From JAGXLC01 sp964585385 (lineage in GTDB: Bacteria; Bacteroidota; Bacteroidia; Bacteroidales; UBA12077): a stretch of DNA of 64,000 bases. The stretch's first letter is position 1; every line of letters starts with the position of its first letter. Both the position numbers and the translations under genes were made by a program. The notes under the pieces are model-generated. The model was not told the DNA's origin. It saw only the letters and a program-made list of their open reading frames with translations, and did no database searches. The DNA lies in NCBI GenBank assembly GCA_964585385.1, contig CAZPDP010000003.1, forward strand, positions 62,001-126,000. Direction: 5' to 3'. Shown piece after piece: positions 37,391-46,246 of this stretch.

Positions 37391-38188
37391 ATGAATATCA
37401 AAAGACTAACTATATTTCTGATATTTGCTCTTGTTGGACATTTTCAGGTTAACGCCCAACTATCCAAAAGAGTAAATGACACATCAACTTTTCACATAGG
37501 AACACGTCCGCAAAGCGGAAATTTCGCTTTCTTTTTAAGTACAAGTTACCAGGAAATTGAAGATATGGCTGACAGGAATATAGAGGTTACCGGGATACCC
37601 GTTATAAATCTGAAATACTATTTTACTGATGAAATAGTTTTTGGCCTGGGTATTCAGAGTTACAGCTCAAAAGAATTTCTTAGCGGTAAGTTGGCGGGCA
37701 ATCAGGTTGGCATAACCAACGATATTGTTTCAGAGAGCCGTTATCTTTTTTCTCCCAGGGTGGAATACCATTTTGCCGAAAGCAATATTTTAGATGCTTA
37801 CGGGGGTGTTGCTGTTCCCATCGGATGGGAAAAAGATAAGGTGGAAGCTGGTCAGAAATATAACATAGCCGGGGATTATACAAGTGAAGTAATAGAAAAG
37901 AGCAGTATGCTTTATGGATTCAATTTTTTTGTTGGTTTCCAGGCTTTTATTGCTGATTTGCCAATGGCAATCGGACTGGAGGCAGGTATTCGGGGATTCA
38001 GGTATGCTGACCTGACCTATAAACATGATGAAAATTATTCTATCAATGGTGTTGAATTCTCGCAAACGTATTATACATCAGGTAATGAAAGTGGGGTTTC
38101 ATATACTGAATATGAAGAGCTTGAATACAACGAGTTCGAAATGGGCAGCGACCTCAGAATTACTTTCAACTACTTTTTTAGCAGATAA
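37391..38188 (+). CDS. Predicted outer-membrane beta-barrel protein
   Basis: 265 residues from ATG 37391 (MNIKRLTIFLIFALVGHFQVNA signal peptide); an in-frame ATG at 37373 adds six residues before the signal. Alternating strands (PVINLKYYFTDEIVFGLGI, YLFSPRVEYHFAES, LRITFNYFFSR) end in an aromatic C-terminus typical of outer-membrane barrels. It lies 24 bp after the Ig-like lipoprotein. Family not recognised. Confidence 0.8.
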   Translation: MNIKRLTIFLIFALVGHFQVNAQLSKRVNDTSTFHIGTRPQSGNFAFFLSTSYQEIEDMADRNIEVTGIPVINLKYYFTDEIVFGLGIQSYSSKEFLSGKLAGNQVGITNDIVSESRYLFSPRVEYHFAESNILDAYGGVAVPIGWEKDKVEAGQKYNIAGDYTSEVIEKSSMLYGFNFFVGFQAFIADLPMAIGLEAGIRGFRYADLTYKHDENYSINGVEFSQTYYTSGNESGVSYTEYEELEYNEFEMGSDLRITFNYFFSR

Positions 38189-38205
38189 TTAAATGATTCT
38201 AGATT

Positions 38206-38655
38206 ATGATGAAAATTATTAGAAAAGCATTTACGATACTATCCATATTTCTGTTCTTCTCTGCCTGCTCAGTTACGAAAGTTGATAAGGGCTTTAAGTC
38301 TGTAGATTTTACGCCTGACAAGGTTGAGATGCAGGTTTCTTTTGATGATTATAAGCTCCTGGGTGAGATGGAGGTTTCAGTTCAGTATAGCAGATATTTC
38401 GGTATATTCAAGATTATGAATACCATTAATGGAGAAATTGCAGACAGAAGGACTAAAAGTTATATGAATCTTTATGGAGCAGAGTGGGCTGATTTGGATA
38501 GGAATCTGAGAAGAGCCTTGTATAAAGTGCATGAAGAATACCCTTCCGGAGATTTTGTAGTACCGACCTACAAGATTGTTAAGAAGAAGAAAATGTTCAT
38601 GGGAAGGAGAGTGACTGAGGTTTTGAAGGTTAAAGTATATCGGATGAATTCTTAG
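38206..38655 (+). CDS. Small lipoprotein of the two-component-linked cluster
   Basis: 149 residues with lipobox ILSIFLFFSACSVTK. The body has no recognised domain; repeated basic segments (KIVKKKKMFMGRR) lie near the C-terminus. It is 17 bp after the barrel gene and followed by a terminator, so it closes the cluster. Confidence 0.75.
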   Translation: MMKIIRKAFTILSIFLFFSACSVTKVDKGFKSVDFTPDKVEMQVSFDDYKLLGEMEVSVQYSRYFGIFKIMNTINGEIADRRTKSYMNLYGAEWADLDRNLRRALYKVHEEYPSGDFVVPTYKIVKKKKMFMGRRVTEVLKVKVYRMNS

Positions 38656-38679
38656 GTTTCTTGTAAGCTCAATAAACAC

Positions 38680-38739
38680 AAGCCCAAAAGCAACAGGAAA
38701 TTTTGATTAATCAATTCTTCGGGTTACTTTTGGGCTTTT
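38680..38739 (+). terminator. Terminator after the small lipoprotein
   Basis: AAGCCCAAAAG pairs with CTTTTGGGCTT, followed by TTAG. The loop is about 35 nt, which is longer than usual. Confidence 0.65.
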
Positions 38740-38764
38740 AGTTGGATATTAAATAGTTGTTGTA

Positions 38765-39568
38765 ATGAATAAGTTATCCCTGCTAATCCTTTCGATTTTA
38801 GGAGTTTTATTTACTGTTGGATGTGAGGAAAAAAAGGATTCTGACTTCCTGCTGTTTATTAAACCTGAGAGCCAGTATCTACAAGTGAATGAAAAGGAAC
38901 GCATAGACTTCTCAATTGAATGCACTTCATCAGGCAAAATCACTAATTTTAGGATTGGGGAGAAAAGCTCTGATTATGCTACCGACTATTTTTTTGATAC
39001 AATCCCTGAAAGCAAGGATTTAAATTTTGATTATACGTATTATGTGCCGGAAAATGCCCCGGAGGAAATCACTCTTTTATTTCATGTTGAGAATGAAACA
39101 GGCAAAGAAGCACAACTTGCAAGGAAACTATTTGTAAGTAAAGTGGATACATTGTTAAAAGAGACTACCGGACATACCTTCTATTCAGCCCTTTCAGAAG
39201 AGGCGGACGGGTATAATCTGCTGGAAAAACAACCCGTCTTCACAGCATACGCCGACAGCCAGGATGTCCACATCTATGATGCCAGCGCAGACAGTTTACA
39301 TGGAGATAACTTATCAGGCAGATGGGAAACCAAAACTGATGTGAAATTTGTAAAGTATAACGATTTCGATTATGCCAATGCAACCAACCTCAGCATCCAG
39401 AATGCCTATGAATCCGGAATTAAAAAAGAGTTTGCCGGAAATATCCGGGACAACGACCTGATTATCCTAAACATTCAAAACAAGGCCTTAGCCGCCATCA
39501 AAGTCATTGCCGTATTTGATCCCGACTCTACGCATAATGACAGGTATATTTTTAATATGAAGAAGTGA
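38765..39568 (+). CDS. Hypothetical lipoprotein
   Basis: 267 residues, signal MNKLSLLILSILGVLFTVGC with lipobox Cys20. The N-terminal half reads as an Ig-like sandwich (LQVNEKERIDFSIECTSSGKI...). The C-terminal half (TFYSALSEEADGYNLLE...) is not recognised. It lies after the terminator of the two-component-linked cluster and may be transcribed separately. Confidence 0.75.
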   Translation: MNKLSLLILSILGVLFTVGCEEKKDSDFLLFIKPESQYLQVNEKERIDFSIECTSSGKITNFRIGEKSSDYATDYFFDTIPESKDLNFDYTYYVPENAPEEITLLFHVENETGKEAQLARKLFVSKVDTLLKETTGHTFYSALSEEADGYNLLEKQPVFTAYADSQDVHIYDASADSLHGDNLSGRWETKTDVKFVKYNDFDYANATNLSIQNAYESGIKKEFAGNIRDNDLIILNIQNKALAAIKVIAVFDPDSTHNDRYIFNMKK

Positions 39569-39898
39569 GGGATTGGCTTCAAAAAAATGACAAATCAAGC
39601 TTATAATCGAGCGCATACACTAATTTAGTTGCCATGAATTAATACTCCTGAAAATTATATTGAACCCATCGCATCAAAAAAGGTAGTATTAATAGTGGAT
39701 AATATTTGTCGTTAAGCGAGTAATAGTTCATTTAGGTGATTTTTTATTTTCTCGCCATTTTCCTGATTTTGATTAACATTTAGTTCATAAAAGTAATAGA
39801 GACTATCATTTCATCAAATTGAGTAACCCCAATTCTCAATTGTTCATTCTCAATTCCTAATTAAATTTACGATGAAATAAATCTGTTAGAGGGCTCTG
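39569..39898. other. Convergent spacer without recognised features
   Basis: AT-rich 330 bp between two convergent genes. No ORF, no clear hairpin with T-tract, and no repeat shared with the cassettes was seen. Confidence 0.5.
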
Positions 39899-40618
39899 CT
39901 AAAGATTCCTCAAATCCATCAGCGGATCCTTGAATTTATCCGGGTTGTTGATGACGTCGGCGAAGTATCGGCCAACGAGTTGGGGGTCTTCCAGTTTGCC
40001 TTCTTTTTTGAGCTGGATAAAGCGGTCCAGCTCGCTGAAGTTTTCGGGTTCAACCTCACGGATTTCATCCTGCATTTCTGTGTCTACCACACCCGGGGCA
40101 ATGGAGAAAACTTTTACGGGATTTTCGCCCATCTCCTTCTGCTCTTCCATAATGACGCGGGCAAACATTTCCAGCCCGGACTTAGTAGAGCAGTAAGTAC
40201 TCCATGAACTGATAGTATGCCTTGCAGCTCCTGAACTTACATTGATAACCATTTTTTCGGCAGGGCTTTCTTTATAGGTGTGAATGAAATTGTTGGTAAG
40301 AATAGACGGACTGATGAGGTTGATATTGTAGCTTTGTATGATCTCGTCGGTTTCCAGGTTCCCTACCTGGGTTACATGTCCTAACACTCCTGCATTGTTT
40401 ATCAGGACCAGCTTTCCAGCGTCTTTATGTTGTTTAAATTCGAAATTCCGGGTTTGATCCAGGTCATTGAAATCTATCGTTATGTGTTCGTAGTTTTTAT
40501 GTTCAATCATGGAATTACGTGACATACCATATACGAAATTATCTTTGCTTTTCAGTAATTCCTCGGTAATGGCTTTTCCAATTCCTCTGCTTGTTCCTGT
40601 AATGTAAAAATAATTCAT
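39899..40618 (-). CDS. SDR-family oxidoreductase
   Basis: 239 residues, classical short-chain dehydrogenase. GTSRGIGKAI is the cofactor loop, INNAGVLG the core motif, and NVSSGAARH...YCSTKSG gives Ser and YxxxK. Arg in the GxSRGxG loop hints at NADP(H). The relation to benzil reductase/sepiapterin reductase-type SDRs is inference; the substrate is unknown. Confidence 0.9.
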   Translation of the reverse strand: MNYFYITGTSRGIGKAITEELLKSKDNFVYGMSRNSMIEHKNYEHITIDFNDLDQTRNFEFKQHKDAGKLVLINNAGVLGHVTQVGNLETDEIIQSYNINLISPSILTNNFIHTYKESPAEKMVINVSSGAARHTISSWSTYCSTKSGLEMFARVIMEEQKEMGENPVKVFSIAPGVVDTEMQDEIREVEPENFSELDRFIQLKKEGKLEDPQLVGRYFADVINNPDKFKDPLMDLRNL

Positions 40619-40801
40619 AGTTTTATATATTTGTTTTGATGCTTCAAATTAAGAATAATTCATTGTTTAATCAAATTTGAACCAGGATCAAGACAAACTC
40701 AGGTTTTATAACCTTCAACAAATCATTTTGAAGTTTTGTTGAAACATAACCAACTATTTTATAATTTAAAGGCTTATTAAGAATCAATAAAAAAAACGTA
40801 T

Positions 40802-41574
40802 ATGGAATTAAAAGAAGCGATTACCAGGAGGGCGAGTATACGAACCTTCAAAGATAACCCTGTTCCGGTTGAAGATTTAAAAGAATTGGTCAGGATGGGC
40901 GGTCAGGCTCCCAGTGTTAACAATTACCAACCCTGGAAATTTTATGCCATTACCAATAAGAACATGTTGGGTCAGATGGCTGAAAAAGTAAAGGAAAAAA
41001 CCGAACAAATACCGGAAAACGAATCCAAAGTTTCGGGGAATATAAAATCGCAGGTAGAGTGGTTTTCCACTTTTTTTGAAAATGCCCCTGCTCTAATTGC
41101 TATGGTCATGGATGAATATGAATCTGTGCTGGAAAAAGGGGTGAAAATTTCGCACCATGATATCAACATTATGAGGAATTACCCGGATATTCAGAGCGCC
41201 GGAGCCGCCATTCAAAATATTTTGCTTGCGGCAGTTGATATGGGTTATGGAGCCTGCTGGATGAGNNNNNNNNNNNNNNNNNNNNNNNNNNNNNNNNNNN
41301 NNNNNNNNNNNNNNNNNNNNNNNNNNNNNNNNNNNNNNNNNNNNNNNNNNNNNNNNNNNNNNNNNTTCAAAATATTTTGCTTGCGGCAGTTGATATGGGT
41401 TATGGAGCCTGCTGGATGAGTGCTCCCATGATAGCCAAGGAAGAATTGGAAGAGATTATAGATATTGAGAAATCGACTCATTTGATAGCATTTGTAGCCG
41501 TTGGAGTGCCTGCAAAGGCTATCAAACCCAAAGGCAAGAAACCTGTTGAAGAAATATTCAGGCTTATTGAATAA
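40802..41574 (+). CDS. Nitroreductase-family protein (interrupted only by an assembly gap)
   Basis: After removing the N gap and one 55-bp duplicate (155 bp) it is one open frame of 205 residues: MELKEAITRRASIRTFKDNPV... through GYGACWMSAPMIAKEELEEI to IFRLIE. RRASIRTF and the PWKFYAI segment are FMN-contacting motifs of the nitroreductase fold. The gap lies in the CWMS region. A flavin-dependent reductase of quinones or nitro compounds is likely; the physiological substrate is unknown. No true frameshift. Confidence 0.9.
41266..41365. other. Assembly gap (100 N) inside the nitroreductase gene
   Basis: Bases 41211-41265 equal 41366-41420 (55 bp). Collapsing the duplication restores the frame. 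Confidence 0.95.
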
Positions 41575-41622
41575 AATGGACCGGATTCTTTATCTTTACA
41601 TCATAACCTAAAAACCACAATT

Positions 41623-43278
41623 ATGAGATTTATTCCTTTTCTATCAGCAGTGCTTATTCTGTTTTTTTCAGGATGCACAGAAAAGAATCCGGTAAAAGAA
41701 GCCAATGAGACAATAACCGTAGAAGAAATTAAGGAGTATGTTAAAACGCTTGGTTCAGATGAATTTCTGGGTAGGAAGCCATTTACAAAAGGAGAAGAAA
41801 TAACCCTTGATTACCTCAAAGCTGAGTTTAAGAAGCTCGGACTAGAGCCTGCAAATAATGGAAGTTACCTGCAGGAAGTCCCAATGGTGGAAGTGGCTGT
41901 TTCTCCGGATGAGAAAATGAATATTGATACGAAAAGCGGGAAACTTCAATTAACCTATAAGGATGATTTTGTAGCTTTTTCACGCAGACTAACAGATGAA
42001 ATTACGCTTGATAAATCAGAGATGGTTTTTGCGGGATATGGTATCAATGCACCGGAATACGACTGGAATGATTATGAAGGGATCGATGTGAAAGGCAAGA
42101 CTGTTATTGTTTTTGTAAACGATCCCGGTTATGGAACGGATAAAGAAGATTTTTTTACAGGAAATGCCATGACCTACTACGGCCGCTGGACTTATAAATA
42201 CGAAGAAGCGGCAAGACAGGGAGCCAAAGGATTGCTTATTATCCATGAAACAGGTCCTGCCGGTTATCCATACAGTGTTGTGCATAACGGGGCGGTTGTT
42301 CCTAAACTTTATCTAAAACCCGATAATCAATATGAAAACAGATGTGCACTGGAAGGGTGGTTCACTTATGATGCAGCTGATAGGTTGTTCAATGAGCTTG
42401 GATACGATTTAAAAGAGCTTAAAGAAAAAGCCAGGACGCCAGGATTTAAGCCTATTGAACTGGATGCCCGGCTTTCTTTCAATATGAAAAGCAGCCACAA
42501 ATTCAATACTTCCTATAATGTTCTGGGTTACTTACCCGGCAGTGAGCGCAAAGATGAGGTGATAATTTATTCCGGGCACTGGGACCATTTTGGTGTAGAC
42601 CCGACCCTGGAAGGGGATTCAATCTACAATGGCGCTGTTGACAATGGAACGACGCTTGCCTGGATGCTGGAAATAGCCGATGCTTTTGCTTCACTGGAAG
42701 AAAGACCTAAACGCTCAGTTATGTTCTTTGCTCCGACAGCAGAAGAGCAAGGGCTCATAGGTTCCAAGCATTATGTCAAAAATCCGCTTTTCCCCCTTCA
42801 TAAAACGGTAGCCAATATTAACAACGATTTGATGTTACCTTATGGAAGATACAAAGATGTTATGGTGACCGGCTACGGGCAGACTGAGCTGGATGATATA
42901 TTGGAAGAACTGGCTCCGAAGTATGACAGGTATGTATATCCCGACCCCAATCCTCAAACGGGCATGTACTATCGTTCTGACCATTTCGCCTTTGCAAAAG
43001 CCGGTGTGCCGGCCATGTTTGCCAGGGGGAACTGCGATTCACGAGAACATGGTAAAGAATGGGCCAAAAAGAAAGAACAATTCTGGCTGGAAAACCGCTA
43101 TCATAAACCCAGCGATGAATACAATCCCGAAACATGGGACTTGAGAGGTATCAAAGATGATGCGCAAATCTTTTTCCACCTGGGTTACAAACTGGCCAAT
43201 GACAAAACATTTCCCACCTGGAAGGAAGGGTCGGAATTCAGAGCTAGAAGGGAAAAAATGATGAAGCAAAACAAATAA
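41623..43278 (+). CDS. M28-family zinc aminopeptidase, lipoprotein
   Basis: 551 residues with lipobox LILFFSGCTEKN. A PA-type insert lies at about 130-240. Zinc ligands are GHWDHFG (His), GAVDNGTT (Asp), PTAEEQGLIGS (Glu pair), NNDLM (Asp) and RSDHFAFA (His), all present, so it should be active. It probably trims peptides at the cell surface or in the periplasm. A weak -7-like TATCTTTA lies at 41591-41598. The next gene starts 3 bp after its stop. Confidence 0.95.
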   Translation: MRFIPFLSAVLILFFSGCTEKNPVKEANETITVEEIKEYVKTLGSDEFLGRKPFTKGEEITLDYLKAEFKKLGLEPANNGSYLQEVPMVEVAVSPDEKMNIDTKSGKLQLTYKDDFVAFSRRLTDEITLDKSEMVFAGYGINAPEYDWNDYEGIDVKGKTVIVFVNDPGYGTDKEDFFTGNAMTYYGRWTYKYEEAARQGAKGLLIIHETGPAGYPYSVVHNGAVVPKLYLKPDNQYENRCALEGWFTYDAADRLFNELGYDLKELKEKARTPGFKPIELDARLSFNMKSSHKFNTSYNVLGYLPGSERKDEVIIYSGHWDHFGVDPTLEGDSIYNGAVDNGTTLAWMLEIADAFASLEERPKRSVMFFAPTAEEQGLIGSKHYVKNPLFPLHKTVANINNDLMLPYGRYKDVMVTGYGQTELDDILEELAPKYDRYVYPDPNPQTGMYYRSDHFAFAKAGVPAMFARGNCDSREHGKEWAKKKEQFWLENRYHKPSDEYNPETWDLRGIKDDAQIFFHLGYKLANDKTFPTWKEGSEFRARREKMMKQNK

Positions 43279-43281
43279 ATT

Positions 43282-44373
43282 GTGAAATATTTAAGGAAAA
43301 TTTTAACTCTGCTGATATTGTTAAGTCCCGGGAGTAACCTTTTCTCCCAGGGACTTACTGCTTTTGTTAATTTTCGTGAGGATTTCATTGTCTTTGATAG
43401 AGGAAACTTTACCCAGCTTGAACATTTGCCTATTATGAGTTTTAAAGTGGGGAAATGGGGTGTGGCATACCAGAAAAGCAACGGGACTTTAATGGTATAC
43501 ACAAACGGCCAGGAAATAAAGCTTTCCGATGTGGTCGAAAACTACATGATGACTGAATCTTTGCTGGTTTATCATTACAACAACAACCTGTTCGTTTTTG
43601 ACGGAATTGATAAATATAAGCTATCGCTTGATGCTCCTTATTTTAAGGCAGATAAAGACTTGGTAGCATTTTACGACCGCATTGACAAAATGTTTAAACT
43701 GTTTTACAAGGGAGAAATCTATGACATTGAAAATGCCCTTTCTAATGAACCAGTAAAAAATTATAAGGTTGGTGACAATATTCTTGCTTATGCAGATCAC
43801 AATAATTATCTCAATGTCTACCATAACGGGAAAAGTAAATCGTTAATGCTGATTGAAGGCCGGCCCAGTTATGAGGTTGATAAAGATATAGTTGCTTATT
43901 ACGATATGTCGATGTCAGCTTTTAAGGTTTTTCACAACGGCCAAATCGATCAGCTTACTTTTTTTAAACCTTTTTCTTATGATGTGGCAGATGAACAGGT
44001 AGTTTATGTGGATGATAAGGGAGATTTTAAGATATTTGAAAAAGGGAACAAGAAAACCATTTCCGTGGTAACCCCGGATGTTTATCATGCTGAAGATAGT
44101 ATTGTTGTCTATTCAGAGCAGGGATACCTGAAAGTTTATTACGACCAGAAAATTTATACCCTCGAAAATTTTATGCCTGAAAGGATGAAGTTTCATTTTA
44201 ATACCATTGCTTACATTGATGAGCAGAATCGCTTAAATGTTTTTCAGAACGGCAGAAAAAGAACTATCTCAATTGAGCCGGTTAATTATTTTGAAGTGAA
44301 TTGGGGTGTTGTATGGTTTCAGGTGGGAGTAAATACCAACAAGGTTTTTTACAATGGGAAGGTTTATGAATAG
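43282..44373 (+). CDS. Secreted repeat protein of unknown function (GTG start)
   Basis: 363 residues, GTG start, signal peptide MKYLRKILTLLILLSPGSNLFS. The whole body is made of about seven or eight degenerate units of about 40 residues (VAFYDRIDKMFKLFYKGEIYDI; ILAYADHNNYLNVYHNGKSKSL; IVAYYDMSMSAFKVFHNGQIDQL), probably a beta-propeller. No family recognised. It directly follows the M28 peptidase, so the pair may act together. Confidence 0.8.
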   Translation: MKYLRKILTLLILLSPGSNLFSQGLTAFVNFREDFIVFDRGNFTQLEHLPIMSFKVGKWGVAYQKSNGTLMVYTNGQEIKLSDVVENYMMTESLLVYHYNNNLFVFDGIDKYKLSLDAPYFKADKDLVAFYDRIDKMFKLFYKGEIYDIENALSNEPVKNYKVGDNILAYADHNNYLNVYHNGKSKSLMLIEGRPSYEVDKDIVAYYDMSMSAFKVFHNGQIDQLTFFKPFSYDVADEQVVYVDDKGDFKIFEKGNKKTISVVTPDVYHAEDSIVVYSEQGYLKVYYDQKIYTLENFMPERMKFHFNTIAYIDEQNRLNVFQNGRKRTISIEPVNYFEVNWGVVWFQVGVNTNKVFYNGKVYE

Positions 44374-44413
44374 GGTTGAATTATAAGCATGCTATTTTTT
44401 TGATAATTCATCA

Positions 44414-46000
44414 TTAAAACGTACCCAGCAACTGACTTACAATAATCAGTAATACCAGGGCAAAGGGATAGACTGTTGCATAGGCCACTTGGGGGGCATT
44501 AGTATCTGTTATGGGTTCAACCGCACTCAGGGCAGGAGTGCTGGTCATACTACCTGTTAAAGACCCAATTAAAGTAAGGAAATTCACTTTGAGGAAGAAA
44601 TGCCCGATAACAGTGGACAGAATCATAGGTACAAGTGTGATAACCATACCGGACACAAGAAATTTGATTCCGCTTTCCTGAATGGTGGATACAAGCTCTC
44701 CTCCTGCATGAGTTCCCACAGCTGCAAGGAAAAATATGAGGCCGAGTTTTCTCAGAAATTGATTGGTGGTTCCGGAAATGTTCCAGACGATATTTCCTGT
44801 TTTACCTACCTTGCTGAGTACAAGAGCAGAGATTAATACTCCGCCGGTTAGGCCCAGTTTGAACTGAATTTCTCCAAACAAAGGAATAGTAAGTTCTCCA
44901 ATGAGAATTCCCAGTAAAATACCCAGCGCAATAGGCAAAAAGTTCAGTTCATCCATCTTTTCACGACTGTCGCCCAGCATTTCTCCCAGGCCTTTGGTAT
45001 TGTCCTCCGGCAATGTAAAGGTAATTTTATCACCAAACCTCAATTTGCTTGTGGCTTTGGGGATAATGTCAATTCCACTTCTTCTTATACCTGTGGCAGT
45101 GGCATTAAAACGAGGAAGAAATCCCAGTTCGCGCAAAGATTTATTGATTACCTCTTTATTGGTTACGAGGAATTTTCTGACAACGATTCTGCTTGTTTGG
45201 GGAATATCAATACTTATTTCTTTACCAATGATGTAGGTGAGCTTCCCCAGATCCTCTTTTGTACCTACGGCCCTGAGGATATCTCCTTTTTCAAGCACTG
45301 TTGCCCCATCTGCCTGAAGAACTTCATCGCCTTTGATTATTCTTGAAATGTTGGTATTGCTGATGGAGCGCAGGTTCATATCATATAGCGACTTTCCAAA
45401 AATGTTGGGGTTTTCGACAAGAAAATTTTTTGTGATAAGTTCGGGATGGTCTGTATATATTTCTTCCTGGTATTTCGCTTCCTCCTTCTTGATGTCGATA
45501 CGGAATAGCCTGGGTGAAAGACGGGCAAATAAAATTACACCGATTACACCGAAAGGGTAAGCAATTCCGAAGCCGATAGATGAAAGCGGAGACTGGGTGC
45601 TTTCTATTGCAGCCGCCAAACCGGACGTGCTTGTCAGGGCGCCTGTAAATAGGCCTACTGCGAGATTATAATCTATATCCCACAAGGTGGCCATTAACAC
45701 GGTAAGCAATGCCCCTGTGGTTATAATCAGTATAGCCAGGCTGATCAGAATTTTCCCGGTTTTCTTAAATGAATCGAAAAAGCCCGGTCCGGCCTGGATA
45801 CCAACAGAAAACATGAAGAGAATTAATCCCAGTTTCTGAAAAATATCGGGCATCTGGATGCCGTAATGTCCAAAAACCAGGGCCACAAAGATAACTGCTG
45901 AAATATCCAGTGAAATGCCTTTAATTTTGACTTTTCCCAGGGCGATACCTGCTGCTATGATAAGAAAAAATGAAATGTATGTATTTGAAAAAAATTCCAT
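44414..46000 (-). CDS. YidE/AspT-family transporter with two TrkA-C domains
   Basis: 528 residues from ATG 46000; an in-frame TTG at 46009 is less likely. Two transmembrane repeats (FMFSVGIQAGPGFFDSF and FFLAAVGTHAGGELVSTI, both followed by TGALTSTSGLAAAIES / TGSMTSTPALSAVEP motifs) flank two central RCK_C segments (about 195-345). The family includes aspartate:alanine exchangers and uncharacterised YidE/YbjL carriers; the substrate here is unknown. Convergent with the secreted repeat protein. Confidence 0.9.
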   Translation of the reverse strand: MEFFSNTYISFFLIIAAGIALGKVKIKGISLDISAVIFVALVFGHYGIQMPDIFQKLGLILFMFSVGIQAGPGFFDSFKKTGKILISLAILIITTGALLTVLMATLWDIDYNLAVGLFTGALTSTSGLAAAIESTQSPLSSIGFGIAYPFGVIGVILFARLSPRLFRIDIKKEEAKYQEEIYTDHPELITKNFLVENPNIFGKSLYDMNLRSISNTNISRIIKGDEVLQADGATVLEKGDILRAVGTKEDLGKLTYIIGKEISIDIPQTSRIVVRKFLVTNKEVINKSLRELGFLPRFNATATGIRRSGIDIIPKATSKLRFGDKITFTLPEDNTKGLGEMLGDSREKMDELNFLPIALGILLGILIGELTIPLFGEIQFKLGLTGGVLISALVLSKVGKTGNIVWNISGTTNQFLRKLGLIFFLAAVGTHAGGELVSTIQESGIKFLVSGMVITLVPMILSTVIGHFFLKVNFLTLIGSLTGSMTSTPALSAVEPITDTNAPQVAYATVYPFALVLLIIVSQLLGTF

Positions 46001-46191
46001 GCAAAACAATTTCAGTATGCAAAATAAGCAGTTTTTAATGATTAAGAAAAGAAAAGATGAAAATTTTTATTCAAATAGAACACGAATAGTGCTAAAAGTA
46101 AGGATTTATACTGATAATTCTGCTCAATAATACATTATAAGACTAATCTTTTGAACTGGAATATTACAGGAATACCCTTAAACTATTATGG

Positions 46192-46230
46192 TAAAAAAAA
46201 AGGCCACCCTTTCCGGGCAGCCTTATTTTT
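46192..46230 (-). terminator. Terminator of the TonB receptor/lipoprotein operon
   Basis: On the minus strand AAGGCTGCCC-GGAA-AGGGTGGCCTT (two wobbles) is followed by a run of Ts. Confidence 0.85.
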
Positions 46231-46246
46231 TAGATTCATACAAAAT

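Noticed and set aside
40802..41419. Truncated nitroreductase followed by a separate small ORF at 41377
   Set aside because: Same assembly artefact; the two parts join into one 205-residue protein.
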